Below are positions 33,401 through 44,700 of a stretch of DNA of 47,379 nt, in pieces. A program made the translations under genes and the position numbers. The stretch covers positions 1-47,379 of the IMG/VR virus record IMGVR_UViG_3300017969_003378. One strand, given 5' to 3'. Numbering within the stretch: position 1 is the stretch's first letter; each line of letters opens with the position of its first letter. The notes under the pieces are model-generated. The model was given only the letters and a program-made list of their open reading frames with translations. It searched no databases and was not told where the DNA came from. The stretch comes from a virus.

Positions 33401-35018
33401 GTTGATCAAAGTTTTCATATTCAATGTATCTTACTGTTGATAAATCCCACCATAATTGTCCTACTTGATTTTCTCCCCATACATCTAAATCATTTGCTGT
33501 TTTAATAGAGTTGTTTGCTGTATTACTAAACACCGCAGGATTTGTTTTTCTTATATAAGATAATTCTCTCATTGCAACACCTGGGTAGATATTTTTAATT
33601 GGATCAAACACTTCTAAATCAACTTCGTTGTCACCTTCATAGTTGTTATAAATTCTCGATCTGTTTAACAGTGCTGAATTTACTTGAGTGTGTTGCATTC
33701 TTTTTGTAGTATTAAACAGTGTTTGGTTTGGTGTTGTTGCTGTATAGTCAACATCAGAATTAATAATCCAATAATTGCTACCAATTGTAATACTTGAGTC
33801 TACGTTGCTGTTACTTGCTAAAATGTCGTATGCTGTTTTTACAGAAGCATCTGTGGTCATAGTCATTGTATACCATTTGTTGTTGCCGCCATTGTCTAAG
33901 AAAATTTTGTCTCCATCAATAAACGTTACATCAGAACAAACATTTGATACAAAATCATTTACAGTTGCAGATAAACTAGAACCAACATTGCTTTGATCAA
34001 CTCCGTTGTTTCTTGATGCAAGTCTTACATCTTTCCATTTATATAAAGCATGTGTACCACCTGATAAATCATTTGCTGTTATAGTAGTAGCACTTCCATC
34101 AAGTTCTGAAATATTGTATAATGCTTTTTTGTAATTAACTGTAACTGTAGCATTACCTGTTGTTGCATTTGTGGCACTAAAGCTCAATCTTAATGTTGTG
34201 TTTGATCTATCAGTTATATTACTATTAAAAGAAGTTACTGTAGCATTTGCAGATAAACTTTGTGTTGAAATTAGTAAAGAAGTATTTGCAGTTGATCCTA
34301 AATTAATTGTAGGACCTGTGCCGTCAAATGCTTCATTAATTGTAACAACAACATTTGATACTGTATCACATTTTAATAAACTGTCAGCAAAATCAACGTT
34401 TGCATTTAATACTGTATCTTTGATTGCGATTTCAACATCTGCTTTTTCAGGAAATTGTAATCTATATCCAGAACCGCCGTCAGTTATATATGCTTTATCA
34501 ATTACACCGGAAGTCTGTTCAAGTATACCTTGTGCTGGTGTTGTACCTGAAACATGAATACTTGGACTTTGATATCCTGTGCCGCCATTGTTAATTTCTA
34601 AATCAAGTAATGCACCAAATGTTGAGTCGCCATAAGATGCCAAGCTTCTTGCTGTGATTGTGTTTGTTCCTGTTGATACTGCGCCAGATGTACCGCCTGT
34701 AAACACATCAGTTGCAACTGGTGTTGCAGTATGTCCGTTAATATGTAAAATTGTAGTTGTTCCGTCTGTGTACACATTTATAATAGTTGCAGAAACTCCA
34801 CTAACACTACCTGTGATTGTTTCTCCTTTTGTAAACGGTGTGGCTGAGCTAGATAAAGTTGTGTTAATTTGATACGTAGGATTATTACCTTTAAATCTAA
34901 TAACAGCACCTACTCCGGCAGAATCAACACCGGCTGTTTTAATTGATATATCACCAGGTTCGCCAAAGAAGTTTGCGCCACCTGATACAACGGCAATGTT
35001 TGTTATACCACCCGACAT
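30429..35018 (-). CDS. Giant tail/baseplate structural protein, downstream part
   Basis: A 1529-residue protein. It opens MSGGITNIAVVSGGANFFG and has further GGTGYQSP and GGSGYRLQFP units, a glycine-rich beta repeat common in phage tail proteins. The middle has SYIRKTNPAVF and QLWWDLSTVRYIEY; near the C-terminus RIWIGAELIEFTGISGNTLT and GIRRGVLGT is another phage tail module. It stands where T4 encodes gp7/gp8-type wedge proteins, but I see no direct match to T4 gp8. There is no Shine-Dalgarno before the ATG, and its first residues continue a repeat begun in the upstream gene. Confidence 0.7.
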   Translation of the reverse strand: MSGGITNIAVVSGGANFFGEPGDISIKTAGVDSAGVGAVIRFKGNNPTYQINTTLSSSATPFTKGETITGSVSGVSATIINVYTDGTTTILHINGHTATPVATDVFTGGTSGAVSTGTNTITARSLASYGDSTFGALLDLEINNGGTGYQSPSIHVSGTTPAQGILEQTSGVIDKAYITDGGSGYRLQFPEKADVEIAIKDTVLNANVDFADSLLKCDTVSNVVVTINEAFDGTGPTINLGSTANTSLLISTQSLSANATVTSFNSNITDRSNTTLRLSFSATNATTGNATVTVNYKKALYNISELDGSATTITANDLSGGTHALYKWKDVRLASRNNGVDQSNVGSSLSATVNDFVSNVCSDVTFIDGDKIFLDNGGNNKWYTMTMTTDASVKTAYDILASNSNVDSSITIGSNYWIINSDVDYTATTPNQTLFNTTKRMQHTQVNSALLNRSRIYNNYEGDNEVDLEVFDPIKNIYPGVAMRELSYIRKTNPAVFSNTANNSIKTANDLDVWGENQVGQLWWDLSTVRYIEYENFDQQYRLRHWGSLFPESTIDVYEWVSSTKAPSSWSLDGTVQSTTDYVVETETDKQGIEHTTYYFWVKARTEIPANHQRNISALSVQRLLKNPTSQGLSWYAPVSTSSILVSNIARFISTENSVLRVNYKIKDLDVPIHKQWLLIKENDPNALVPTSVWNKFTDSLSGQDASGLAVPDTTLHENMKYGNTVRPRQSWFKNVQEARRIFRYKANNILSKINLDLEYPNWDSNINTNTLYEKVDFYLDGYNSSLIIDRIVDTASEIDKSVLSKNEVIKVNIDNNSKWAIYIYGNRESILSGNIDVATDTTEQASTATTGASTGNIYSASSQSTHLDDEGIDPATYELVRVATQTSTMELKQNFYSSTASAIEIREIMSTLYNTILPGSYKQSLSELMFECINYVFTEQTNIDWIIKTSYFDVLQNDNSLQQKVSYKPDTFDFVESYINEVKPYHGKLLNFLSKKTTAIEEANVDMDEYSINMKTDLVFDRVSKNIEVLSSGTPAEQLEALKARTSLTTVPDASAIDRIAKYYFGEQLASLITSNPDSVDAFMKQLHNIVSPFNDLDLDSTPFTINEEGNTVGIDKHRFDNDIGWDSDVQQTIYRSLFQRKNLWQSGIAYTTTINTNSSGVITSNSYVQYNDISHFANWSVSNTYAVDDLVVYDDRLYKCNVAHKNLASETTFQNSRWDLIEDYVYFTAKDHTSSSSFATDYNNGNWSLITISFDGAGFIRPQHEDHPQEMIPTKVKETLSITAITYEQMATDIDDIDNDGNVTESHGYGDQYTFRIFYGHDGRTSYQRLPKIAETTLTANIDTNVSEITVADASVLWDTLSVPDPDDSSTTIGTIDVVPAGAVNKNNPSRIWIGAELIEFTGISGNTLTGIRRGVLGTPIYNHTTTDVVRSASVQHNIPNASASARWSAFDPVGTKLIDKTVQATWDATAWDNDDAPWDVATLDPSEQAVFIRAGSISNFNLYNTTYVKPGYATPQSGLTGYFSEE

Positions 35019-38000
35019 ATAATTGCAGTAACATTACCTGTTGCAGATGATCCACCTGATCCAGAAACTTCAACGCTGTCTCCAACTGAATATCCTGAGC
35101 CTGCTGTAGTTACTATCATTTCAAGTACTTGATCTGCAACATTGCCGGCAACAACATCTGCACCCGAACCACCAACATTTGCAAATTCAAATGTTTTTGA
35201 CACAGATTGATCTTGTAAATTTAGTGTCAGTGTTTTATCACCGTATGTATCAGCTGTGATACTCTGATCGGCTATATTTGATTTTTCTAAAATTAAATTT
35301 GTTGAATCACCGTGTATTGTTAATAATTTTGTTGGTTCTGATAATGTAACAGTAAACGGTTCTGTTGAAGTTACTGATTCAATGGCCTGTGAGACTTCTG
35401 TGAATCTATAAACATTCCACTCTGTTGAATTATCTTTTGCTACCCATACTAAATGTCCTTCGTTTATACTTCCTGATAAATGATTATTTTTATAATAACT
35501 GTCTAAGTCTGTTTTTGTAAACACTCTTGCATTAACATCTTTATAATGTACATACCCAGCAGTTGGCATTTCAAATGACTCTGGTCTTGTTGCAAAAAGT
35601 TCTTCAGAGTTTTTATTGCCATTTGGTTTTTTAACCCATCTTGTATTATCATCAACATCTATTGTAATAATGTTATCGGTCTTTATATCGGTTGTAACTA
35701 CATCATCTTTTTTAGGTAAGAATTGGATTATTTGCGGATTGGTTTTAATTTCTTCATCGCTGAGTTTTACTTCAATTGATTGATTAATATCGTTACCACC
35801 AAAGTCTGAAAGTTTAATAGCATAATATTCATAGATATTAATATCTTGATTGTCTAGAACTGTGTTGCTTCTTAACAATCTATCAATTGCATTTTTACTA
35901 CCTTTTTGTTTAACAAACCCTTGATAAAATCTAACTTGATTTTCATCAATGATTTCTAAGTTATCTAAGTGATCTCTAGACTGATAGCCAATTGTGTGTA
36001 ACCCAGCTTTATTAAGTTCATCATTGTTTGTAGTTGAATCAACATCAAGATATGTTTGAATATCTTTTGCTGATGTGTCAAAGTTACTGACAATACCGCT
36101 TGTAGTAATTAAATGACCGTTTGCTTCTAACTTACCAAGCCAGCCTGTTGATCTTAAAACTGTTTGTTTTAATCTTGGTTGTCTAATTGCAAGTACCGGT
36201 TCGTAAATTACATCTCCAAATGATGTAGTATTGTCAAAAACAGTAACATGTTCAATTTCTCTAGTAAACAAATTAACAAAGTAAATTGGATCATTGTTGT
36301 CTTCTGTAATAGTTACTTTTCTACCATCTCTAATCACTGTTGTAGTTGCGGCATCAATTGGCATACCCGATCTATTAAGAATAGCATAGCTATTACCGAT
36401 AATATCTTCAACATTAGCAACAATACCTTTTTTAGGTTCAAAAGAAACTTCAGATGCAAGAGGTGATAATGTTAGTACTGAGCCATCTGCCCATTCACCT
36501 AGACTCCAAAATAAAAATTCTTTTGCAGAGTATAGCCAGTCATATGTTTCTCTAATTCTGTTATTTTGTACATCAAATATCCAACCTTGATTTTCTAAGT
36601 ATCTTCCCCAGTTAATCATAAAATCAAATACTTCTTGTTCTGATGTAAACTCAGTTCCGTATTCAACTATTTTAATTGAATCGTTAACAACGTTTCTATA
36701 ATATGTAACTTTTTTTCCACCCTCTGTTGGCGCTTCTGCAACAGATTGATAATTGCTTGGTGTAAATTTATCACCGGTTGTATGATCTTTAACTGCTTTA
36801 TAAATTTGTCCTTCGTACTTGATATAATCTCCAGATGTTAAACTATTACCTGGTGTATATGCTGGAACATTAATTGGCTTTGCTCCAACTACAACTGGTG
36901 CTTTTAACCCATTTATATCACTTTCTGTTACATTAAAGTAGTTTGCACCTGCATCGTATCCATGCACTTTATAACCGTTGCTTGTTTTTTCAATGATAAC
37001 ACCAGAATATGCAGTTTTACCAACAGCTTCACTAGTGTGTACAAATGTTGTCACGTTGTTATCTGGTAAGAAAATACTTGAAGTTGACGATGTTGGTGAA
37101 TATGATTCTGCTTGTACTCTGTATGAATCAAAATCTATATAAGATGCTTGTTTAATACCCAACTGTGGATTTACATTTCTAATAATACCACCATATAAAT
37201 TTAAAACATTTTTAGTCTGTGATATTAATCTTTCAGAAACATATTGATTGTATCCGTAACCAACTACTACTTTGCTATCTGTAGATATTTCTCTATGAAC
37301 ATATACATTGTTGTTTAACCTTTTATTTGTTAATTTTGAAAATTTTTGTTTTTTGTTTATGTTAGCAAAATCGACATTTAGTGTGTCAAACATTGTTTCA
37401 CAAAATTCAGCTGGTTTGCTTACAAGCATCACATTCATCATAGCAAACGCATAAGAACTGTCAATAACAAAAGCCAATTCAGCTGGTGATAGATCTCCTA
37501 GCTTCCAGTCTTTTTTAGCTTCTGTTGAAACAGGATTAACCGAAATCAATCCAATATCCTTTGGACTTCTTAATTGTCCTTGCAAATCAACAGGAACATA
37601 ATTAGTAAACCCATCGTGTCTATAAACATTAGATTTATCAGCATACTCATTTTTTAAATTATTTCTTCGACTACCAAGTTTGATAATACCTTGTTCAATA
37701 TCATTAATTAAACTATTTCTTTTATCAACATCAGTCCATGAATATGTGTCATCCCACCAGTTTGGTTTAATGCTAAATCCTAACATTTCCCATGGGTGTG
37801 AATGTGGTCTGTGCGTACCGTAAAACTTTTTAAATATACCTCTCCAATGTCCCGGAGTAGGATCGTTTGAAATATTTTTTACAGAAGAATAATTCCATGT
37901 TTTCCAATCAGTTGAATCATACGTTTTGTTTAATCTCATTTCTACTTCATTTTTTACACCCCAATCATATGCATGTGATCGAATTGCTTGAACAAATTCT

Positions 38001-41000
38001 TCGTAATTGTAATCTTTTTTATTAAAATAATTTCCAAAGACATGATCGTAAGATAATAAAGGAACATAATCTGGATCAATAAATTTAACTTCAATGTCGT
38101 TATAAATTCTTTTTTCTAACTCTAATAGTGCTGTATCTTTAAAGTTGTTGTATTTTAAAGTCAACGAACCATCATGTCCTTGAATAAATGTTTGCGATCC
38201 TGCAGAATATGATGTATCAGATATTTCTTGTGGAATAAACACTTGACTTATTCCTAATTTTGATGGTGTTGCTGGAATCCACGCAGGTTGTTTTACATCA
38301 AAATAATCAACTTGAATTTTATCTCCTATAACAGGTTTATCAGCACCAATAAACACAATTTTTGTACCGGCGGAATTGTCTATAACATAATCAACGTTCA
38401 TTAATTGAATTACATTATTCTTGTAAACATATAAAGATTTAATGTCTTTATCAGTTACTGGATTATAACTAACATCTAACTCTAATCCAGGTGCACCTAC
38501 AAGATTTAAAATTTCTTGATAGTTCTGCGTTACAGTTGATGTATCATTGTTCCATGTTTTATTTGTAGAATCAATAGTAATTGTGGTACGTTTTCCTGTT
38601 TCGCCATATGACAGCATTAAACTATATGACCAATTGTTGATTAGTTTTTTATTGGTATTCATTTTCTTTAGTGTGGCATCAACAAGCTGTTTACCGGACC
38701 ATGTTCCAGTGTCGTTTTCTCTATCAACTGCTTCTAGTGTCTGAAGAAATTTATTTTTGAATCTTACATATTCGCTTTGTGCATATCTAACAGACTTGAC
38801 AATATTTCTGTCATCACTGTTAACATGGGTCATAAATTTTAGTAACGGTGCATTGTGTTGTAAAATTTCAGTAGATAAATTTAAATCTTTTCTAGTGTCT
38901 CGATATGTGTTATTACCTAGTGCAAGTCCTACAAGATTATGCTGATTTTGTATACCAGAAGCAAAATGATCTAAGAAATTACTATAACTGTAACTAACTA
39001 CATCTTTGTTTTGTGAGTTATTAGACAAGTTTTTTGGCACTTCGTGATAGGCTGATGTTAGTATTGTATCAACATCATTTGTATCATACTTTATTAAAAT
39101 ATGTTGATGATTTTCTAAATCACTATTAAATTTAATAAACTGCCCAAAATTAATTGTATAGTTTGATACCAGTTTGTTGTTAACATATACTTGCACGGAC
39201 TGATCACTTGCTACAATAGTATCAAGTTTAAAATTATTTTTGATAGAATATTCGTCAGTTTCAAATTCTTGAATTAATTTTTGTTTTGATTTTGTTTCAA
39301 CTGATCTCCATTCGTTAAAATAATTTGTTTCTGTTTTTTCAGCAACAGTAGAATAAGGATTATCTAATAAACTTATTTTTCCTCCCATGCCAGGATGTGT
39401 ATTACAGAAATAATATAATGTGTCAGGAGTTGATGCTGTAGGATTAATTTCGATGTATCTTTTTTTGGCTGTGTTAAAAGAACTAGATTTAAAAACCGTT
39501 TCTGTTACTTCAACATTATCAAGATAATATTTTACACCGGTATTATAAACTGTGCCCGAGTTGTGTACTCCGTCGTCTGTTAAACTTATCAATACAGGAT
39601 GATATGTTTTTGAAAACCCGTTTGAACTAAACGAACTGTCATTTAATAATAATTTATAAGAATTTCCTCTTTGTAAATTTAATGTTTGCTGTTTTATATT
39701 TTCTATATAAACTTTGTTAGCAGAAGATGTATAGTCTGGATTAATTACTAGATCATATTCAATTGTATCTTTTAAAATATTTTTATAATCAAATTGTTTA
39801 TAATACTTGAATCCATTTATACTAGAATCAGTGTTTAAAAAGTTTTCAAATTGGTAGTTACTAACCGAATTATATCCTACATAATAAGGTGCAAATCCTA
39901 ATACAGAATCAGTGGCGCCTGTGCCTATTTTATAGCCAAATATTTTATTACCAACAAAAGTTGATAATGGATATGTAATTGAATCGTCTAATGACTTGCC
40001 GTTACTATCATATAATGCAAACAATGGTGATTGATTTAAAGAAGTTTTCTGTTGTGATACTTGCCATGCATATCCTGTCCAGTAGTATTCTCTGCCGGCG
40101 TTCACTGCACCAAGTCTAATAGTCACTAAACTATAATCATCAATAGTAACGCCGGGTACTTTTGTAAGTGTTATAGATGAGCCTACTCCTGACACTTGCC
40201 ATATTGAACTTGAAACATCAAAGTCGGTACCGGAGATATCCCAACCAACGTCACCGCCTGTTAGTCCTGACGTTGTTGTAATGTCGCCATCATCTTCAAC
40301 TGGCGTTAAAGGATTATTATCACTGTCATGGTCCCATGGATAACTATCACCATCCCATGGTGTTAGTGTTGTTTCAAAGTTTGAATTAATAAACAATATT
40401 TTCATACCATCGCGTAATTCAATATCATCAATTCTATAACTTGCTTCTCCTGTTATATCATCAATTGTGTCTTCTATAGACAACACGTCAACTGTTTGTG
40501 TGTGTTTTTCTCCGTAGTTATAAAGTTTTATATCTTTTTTGAATTCGATAATAGGTCTTCTACCTTTTCTGCTAATATCTAATTGAAATATTGAAGGTTG
40601 AAATTCAGTTGTGCTATCCCAGTAACCATCGTCCCAACCACTGATAGAACTTGTAACACTATCAAAAGGATGATATACGGTTACTTCTTCTTGAAAGTTT
40701 TTATATGCTGTAATAACATCTTTGTGTACCCAACCGTTAGTTCGAGACCATGGATTTTTGTCAGTACAACCTCTTTCAATTGTAATATAGTCAGGATTTT
40801 GAATTGAAGGAACAGTATCCCATCTATTTGAATCAAATCCATCTGTTGTTGATGTTGTTCCTTGATCTTCAGCCGGATCCCATGGAAGAAACTCTTCATC
40901 TAAAAATAATTCAGTTTCGTCACTGGTTTCAACAAATTCAATACCATTTTTGCTATTAACACCTTCAACAAAATATCTTTTGTTTGCATAACTTGAATTT

Positions 41001-41728
41001 GAAAGATAGTTTGATGAAAACTCAATTAATAAACCTGATGTGAACGTAATTCCGTTTGGTGATGTATAAATTTTTAAACCAACGATATCATCTGGATCGA
41101 TTTTATGTAATACAGAAATGTTATCGCCTGCGGATAAAGTTGGACTACTTATAGTTAAATTTAATCCGGTTGATGTATACGTTGAAATCAGTGTTCCGTT
41201 AACTTTTACTTCATCGTTACTTGATATAGGATATTCTAATGTGAAATCTTGGCTGTTTGTTGCTGTAAATGTTTCAGTAGTTCCTGAAACAACAACACTC
41301 GGAACACCAGTATCTAAACTTGGATACCAATAATAGTTTTCGTAATTTAAAAATTTATCATAATCAATAGGTGGAGAATATGTATAATATTCTTGACCAA
41401 ACAATCTATTTTGATTATTAATTTTTCCATTTTCATTTACTATGTAATCAAGAGCTTCGTTAAAAAATATAGAATCTGACGTTAGTAGATTGTCAGGATT
41501 TTTTAATGTGGCTGTGGTTTCTAATTGATAATTCTTTCTTAAGCTGTTATCTTCGGGCTTGTAATTATCTTTGAAAGGATTATAATATGTGCCGTATTTT
41601 CTACCAATCCATTCAGTAACTTTTTCATTGTCGGCTTTTGAAAATGCTTGTTCTACTGTGCCATCAAAAAAGTTTTTCAGTTTTGGATTCTGTAAAAACT
41701 CTGGTAACTTTGAACTTACCTTAGCCAT
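35003..41728 (-). CDS. Giant baseplate protein with cupredoxin-like insert (gp7 position)
   Basis: A 2241-residue protein, about twice the length of T4 gp7 and in the same position after gp6. The N-terminus is KLPEFLQNPKLKNFF. Beta-sandwich modules recur (for example around 145-210). Residues ~655-790 look like an inserted cupredoxin domain with KTYHP (H710) and YYFCNTHPGMGG (C775, H778, M781). The C-terminus, TTAGSGYSVGDSVEVSG, is an incomplete glycine-rich beta repeat that appears to continue in the next gene in another frame. GGGAG precedes the ATG. Likely a baseplate wedge component; the gp7 assignment rests on position. Confidence 0.75.
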   Translation of the reverse strand: MAKVSSKLPEFLQNPKLKNFFDGTVEQAFSKADNEKVTEWIGRKYGTYYNPFKDNYKPEDNSLRKNYQLETTATLKNPDNLLTSDSIFFNEALDYIVNENGKINNQNRLFGQEYYTYSPPIDYDKFLNYENYYWYPSLDTGVPSVVVSGTTETFTATNSQDFTLEYPISSNDEVKVNGTLISTYTSTGLNLTISSPTLSAGDNISVLHKIDPDDIVGLKIYTSPNGITFTSGLLIEFSSNYLSNSSYANKRYFVEGVNSKNGIEFVETSDETELFLDEEFLPWDPAEDQGTTSTTDGFDSNRWDTVPSIQNPDYITIERGCTDKNPWSRTNGWVHKDVITAYKNFQEEVTVYHPFDSVTSSISGWDDGYWDSTTEFQPSIFQLDISRKGRRPIIEFKKDIKLYNYGEKHTQTVDVLSIEDTIDDITGEASYRIDDIELRDGMKILFINSNFETTLTPWDGDSYPWDHDSDNNPLTPVEDDGDITTTSGLTGGDVGWDISGTDFDVSSSIWQVSGVGSSITLTKVPGVTIDDYSLVTIRLGAVNAGREYYWTGYAWQVSQQKTSLNQSPLFALYDSNGKSLDDSITYPLSTFVGNKIFGYKIGTGATDSVLGFAPYYVGYNSVSNYQFENFLNTDSSINGFKYYKQFDYKNILKDTIEYDLVINPDYTSSANKVYIENIKQQTLNLQRGNSYKLLLNDSSFSSNGFSKTYHPVLISLTDDGVHNSGTVYNTGVKYYLDNVEVTETVFKSSSFNTAKKRYIEINPTASTPDTLYYFCNTHPGMGGKISLLDNPYSTVAEKTETNYFNEWRSVETKSKQKLIQEFETDEYSIKNNFKLDTIVASDQSVQVYVNNKLVSNYTINFGQFIKFNSDLENHQHILIKYDTNDVDTILTSAYHEVPKNLSNNSQNKDVVSYSYSNFLDHFASGIQNQHNLVGLALGNNTYRDTRKDLNLSTEILQHNAPLLKFMTHVNSDDRNIVKSVRYAQSEYVRFKNKFLQTLEAVDRENDTGTWSGKQLVDATLKKMNTNKKLINNWSYSLMLSYGETGKRTTITIDSTNKTWNNDTSTVTQNYQEILNLVGAPGLELDVSYNPVTDKDIKSLYVYKNNVIQLMNVDYVIDNSAGTKIVFIGADKPVIGDKIQVDYFDVKQPAWIPATPSKLGISQVFIPQEISDTSYSAGSQTFIQGHDGSLTLKYNNFKDTALLELEKRIYNDIEVKFIDPDYVPLLSYDHVFGNYFNKKDYNYEEFVQAIRSHAYDWGVKNEVEMRLNKTYDSTDWKTWNYSSVKNISNDPTPGHWRGIFKKFYGTHRPHSHPWEMLGFSIKPNWWDDTYSWTDVDKRNSLINDIEQGIIKLGSRRNNLKNEYADKSNVYRHDGFTNYVPVDLQGQLRSPKDIGLISVNPVSTEAKKDWKLGDLSPAELAFVIDSSYAFAMMNVMLVSKPAEFCETMFDTLNVDFANINKKQKFSKLTNKRLNNNVYVHREISTDSKVVVGYGYNQYVSERLISQTKNVLNLYGGIIRNVNPQLGIKQASYIDFDSYRVQAESYSPTSSTSSIFLPDNNVTTFVHTSEAVGKTAYSGVIIEKTSNGYKVHGYDAGANYFNVTESDINGLKAPVVVGAKPINVPAYTPGNSLTSGDYIKYEGQIYKAVKDHTTGDKFTPSNYQSVAEAPTEGGKKVTYYRNVVNDSIKIVEYGTEFTSEQEVFDFMINWGRYLENQGWIFDVQNNRIRETYDWLYSAKEFLFWSLGEWADGSVLTLSPLASEVSFEPKKGIVANVEDIIGNSYAILNRSGMPIDAATTTVIRDGRKVTITEDNNDPIYFVNLFTREIEHVTVFDNTTSFGDVIYEPVLAIRQPRLKQTVLRSTGWLGKLEANGHLITTSGIVSNFDTSAKDIQTYLDVDSTTNNDELNKAGLHTIGYQSRDHLDNLEIIDENQVRFYQGFVKQKGSKNAIDRLLRSNTVLDNQDINIYEYYAIKLSDFGGNDINQSIEVKLSDEEIKTNPQIIQFLPKKDDVVTTDIKTDNIITIDVDDNTRWVKKPNGNKNSEELFATRPESFEMPTAGYVHYKDVNARVFTKTDLDSYYKNNHLSGSINEGHLVWVAKDNSTEWNVYRFTEVSQAIESVTSTEPFTVTLSEPTKLLTIHGDSTNLILEKSNIADQSITADTYGDKTLTLNLQDQSVSKTFEFANVGGSGADVVAGNVADQVLEMIVTTAGSGYSVGDSVEVSGSGGSSATGNVTAIICRVV

Positions 41729-41731
41729 TTA

Positions 41732-44700
41732 TTAGTAACTCCCAGTGTCTGTCATTGAAGGGTTTAAATTGTTTCCAGTTAAACCTACTACAATTTCAAC
41801 ATCCTCAACAGATGCCGTTGAAAAGAAAAGTTCATTTGGTTCTGCTCTAATTTGAAAAAGATTACCAAATTTTGATTCACTGTCATTGGGCACAATTACA
41901 ACAGATGAAATTTGCGACGACAGTTGATTGTGAATGTACGCTGATAATTCTGTAAAAAAGAATGTGTCTCCAAAATCCCAGTTTGCAATATTAAAGTAAT
42001 CGTTGATTGCATTAACAACACCTGTTTTAATTTGATTATCTGTAAATGTTGCACCTGGTATTTTAACTACTCTAAATGTAGCTTGGTTAGCCACATTAGC
42101 AGTTTTACCAAACAACAATTTAAATTTAGCTGGAGAATAAACTATTTGATCTCCTATTGTTTTATATTTTTCAAGTTCTGCTAGTGATTCTTTTAACTCT
42201 GTTGCAGTTGGTTGAACAGGTAATTCTGCGGCAGTTTTATTTGCGGCAAACCAGTTCTGTATATTTGTATAATATGATGTTTGTAAAACAATCATTTCAA
42301 TAATGTTAGATACGCTAGGATCAACTCTTTGTGTTCTTGGTGCTGAATGCTTATACTGAAAATAGAACGGCTCTGATGTTGTTGCTGTTCTTCCAGTATA
42401 CGCTTTATAAATTGTATTACCAGAAACACCATATCTTTTTGTATATTGAGATGACGTTCCGTTGTTAAGTTTAGTATTATTCAAATAAAACTGTTGATCA
42501 GTTGTTAAAAATTCAAGACCCGATCCGGTTAATACATCAACTTGAGAGACCTCTTTGTTAATCTTGTAATATGTATAACCATTGTAATCGCTGTAACTAT
42601 TAAAGAATACAAAATTAGTATCGTTAATTAAAAGTTCATGACCAATTGGATTGTCTGGCATTCCGTCATCGTCTGAATCATAGTTTGCAATTTTAACTTT
42701 TTTAGTATCAACATATCCGTCTTGCTCAACAAATTCTTCGGACAATTCAAATGTTACCGGGTTTGTTAATTTTGTTGTACTTGCTGGGTTTGATAATACG
42801 TCTACATCTTTGTTTATATCAAGTATTTTGATTGTATCTTTGATTGCTTTTCCTGTTTGTGTACTAATATTTTTATATTTGTCTACATAGAAAAATCTAA
42901 CTTCGTTGTCACTTTCAAAAACATATTCTAGTCCTCTAACTGTAAAAACATATTTTGGTGAACTAGCAGTATCAGATGCAGGTATGTATGAAGCTCTTAT
43001 TAACCAAGAAGCATCTTCACCTAATGAACTGTATCCGCCGTGTGACTGATTATATTTTACTGTAAAATCTGCTGAGGTATCAACAAAGTCTTCACCAATT
43101 ACATACCATTTATTTGCTGTTGTTGATAAATCTCTGTAATGATATCCTATACCGAAATCTAATCCTGCTTCCATTTGTGCCTGTATTAATGCTTTTTCAT
43201 CAGTTGACAATGTTGTCCTAAAAGCTGGCAAGACTTTTCTAACTTTTAGGCCAGCTGTTATTTCTTGATCAAGTGTGATTGATCCTGTAGTTTCTGATGA
43301 TAAAATTGTACCATCATTAGTAACAGAAACAACAGTGGCCCATTTGATTGTAGTAGGGTTGGAATAACTGTCAACAAATTCTAACTTAGCACCAGGTCTA
43401 ATAAATGCAAGTTTTTCATTTGAACTGTATGGATTATTGAATACTGTAATTAATTGTGCTGAATTTGGTCTACCTGTTGCTAACACCGGGGCGTTACCAA
43501 TATAGAAAAATCCAACGTTGCTTGATCCTGAAACTGGATAAGGTTGCCACGCAACTTGGTTCACTGATACTTGATCCATTTCAAATTGATCTGAATCATG
43601 ATCAGTTTCAACTGCTTTTTTGTAAGTATCAAAATAAAAATTCTTTAACTGTGGTTTTTTTAATAAAGGTTCAAGCACACTATTAATAATGTAACTATAA
43701 CTAGAATTATCTGATATAATTCCAGTTATTTCTTCAGTAGCCAATGTAAAGTTTGGATTCTTATACAAGATTCCATCTTCGCCAAAAACATTTACATTTT
43801 TAACAGTACCAGTAGGGTCATTTGTATCAAGATATCTTGAATGACCTATGTGTGTTCTATTAATTGTTTTGATTTTTTGTATTGTTTGTGATTGTGTTAA
43901 TGGAAAAATTGCATAGTCTTCTGCATTTACCATACGATCTTGTGTATAGAATGCCACCGGTGCATTATTTTTAATATTTGCATTTGTTTCTGTATCAGAT
44001 GAATTGTTAACAGTATATGTTAATGTTAAACTTAGTGTAGCCTGATACTCTTGACCGTCTTTGTTAAGATAAGTCAATGTAACTTCTTTGTTTTGAATTC
44101 TGTTTGCTCTTAATACTTGGCCTTTGCCTTTGCTTCGTCTATACCAAACTCTAATATTTCCTTTGGGTGCATTACCAAAGTTGCCATCTGCAAACAATAC
44201 TTTTATTTTGTCGTTATTTTCAGACTGTACGTTAAAGATATTTCTTTCAGACAATGCAAGTGAATTGTAGATGGTGTTTTGCCCAAACAACGAAGGAACT
44301 TTTTTCCATTTTTCTATTGGGACACCGCCAGATGATACTTTCTGTACCCAAACATCTAAATCGTTAATGTTTGTTTTATCAACAGATAAAACTCTGTTTG
44401 GTATTGGGTCGTTATAATATTGGTCTTGGTATTCTAATTCACCTTCTTTAAAATAAACAAAAAACCCAGTGTCAACTGATCCAAAACCTTGGTTGTTGTT
44501 TCTATATATTATAGTAAATGCATCTGTTTGGTCTGGAGATCTTTCTTCTAAATAATTAGAAGTGTTAATTGATGATTTTACAATATCAATTTTAGTATTC
44601 ACTCCGTCGATGCTAACAGAAATAGGTTTAACAACACTGGTGTCTGTTTGTGAGTTAACATTATAAATTTCTGTCGGTACTCCACCAACAACTTTTTTTG

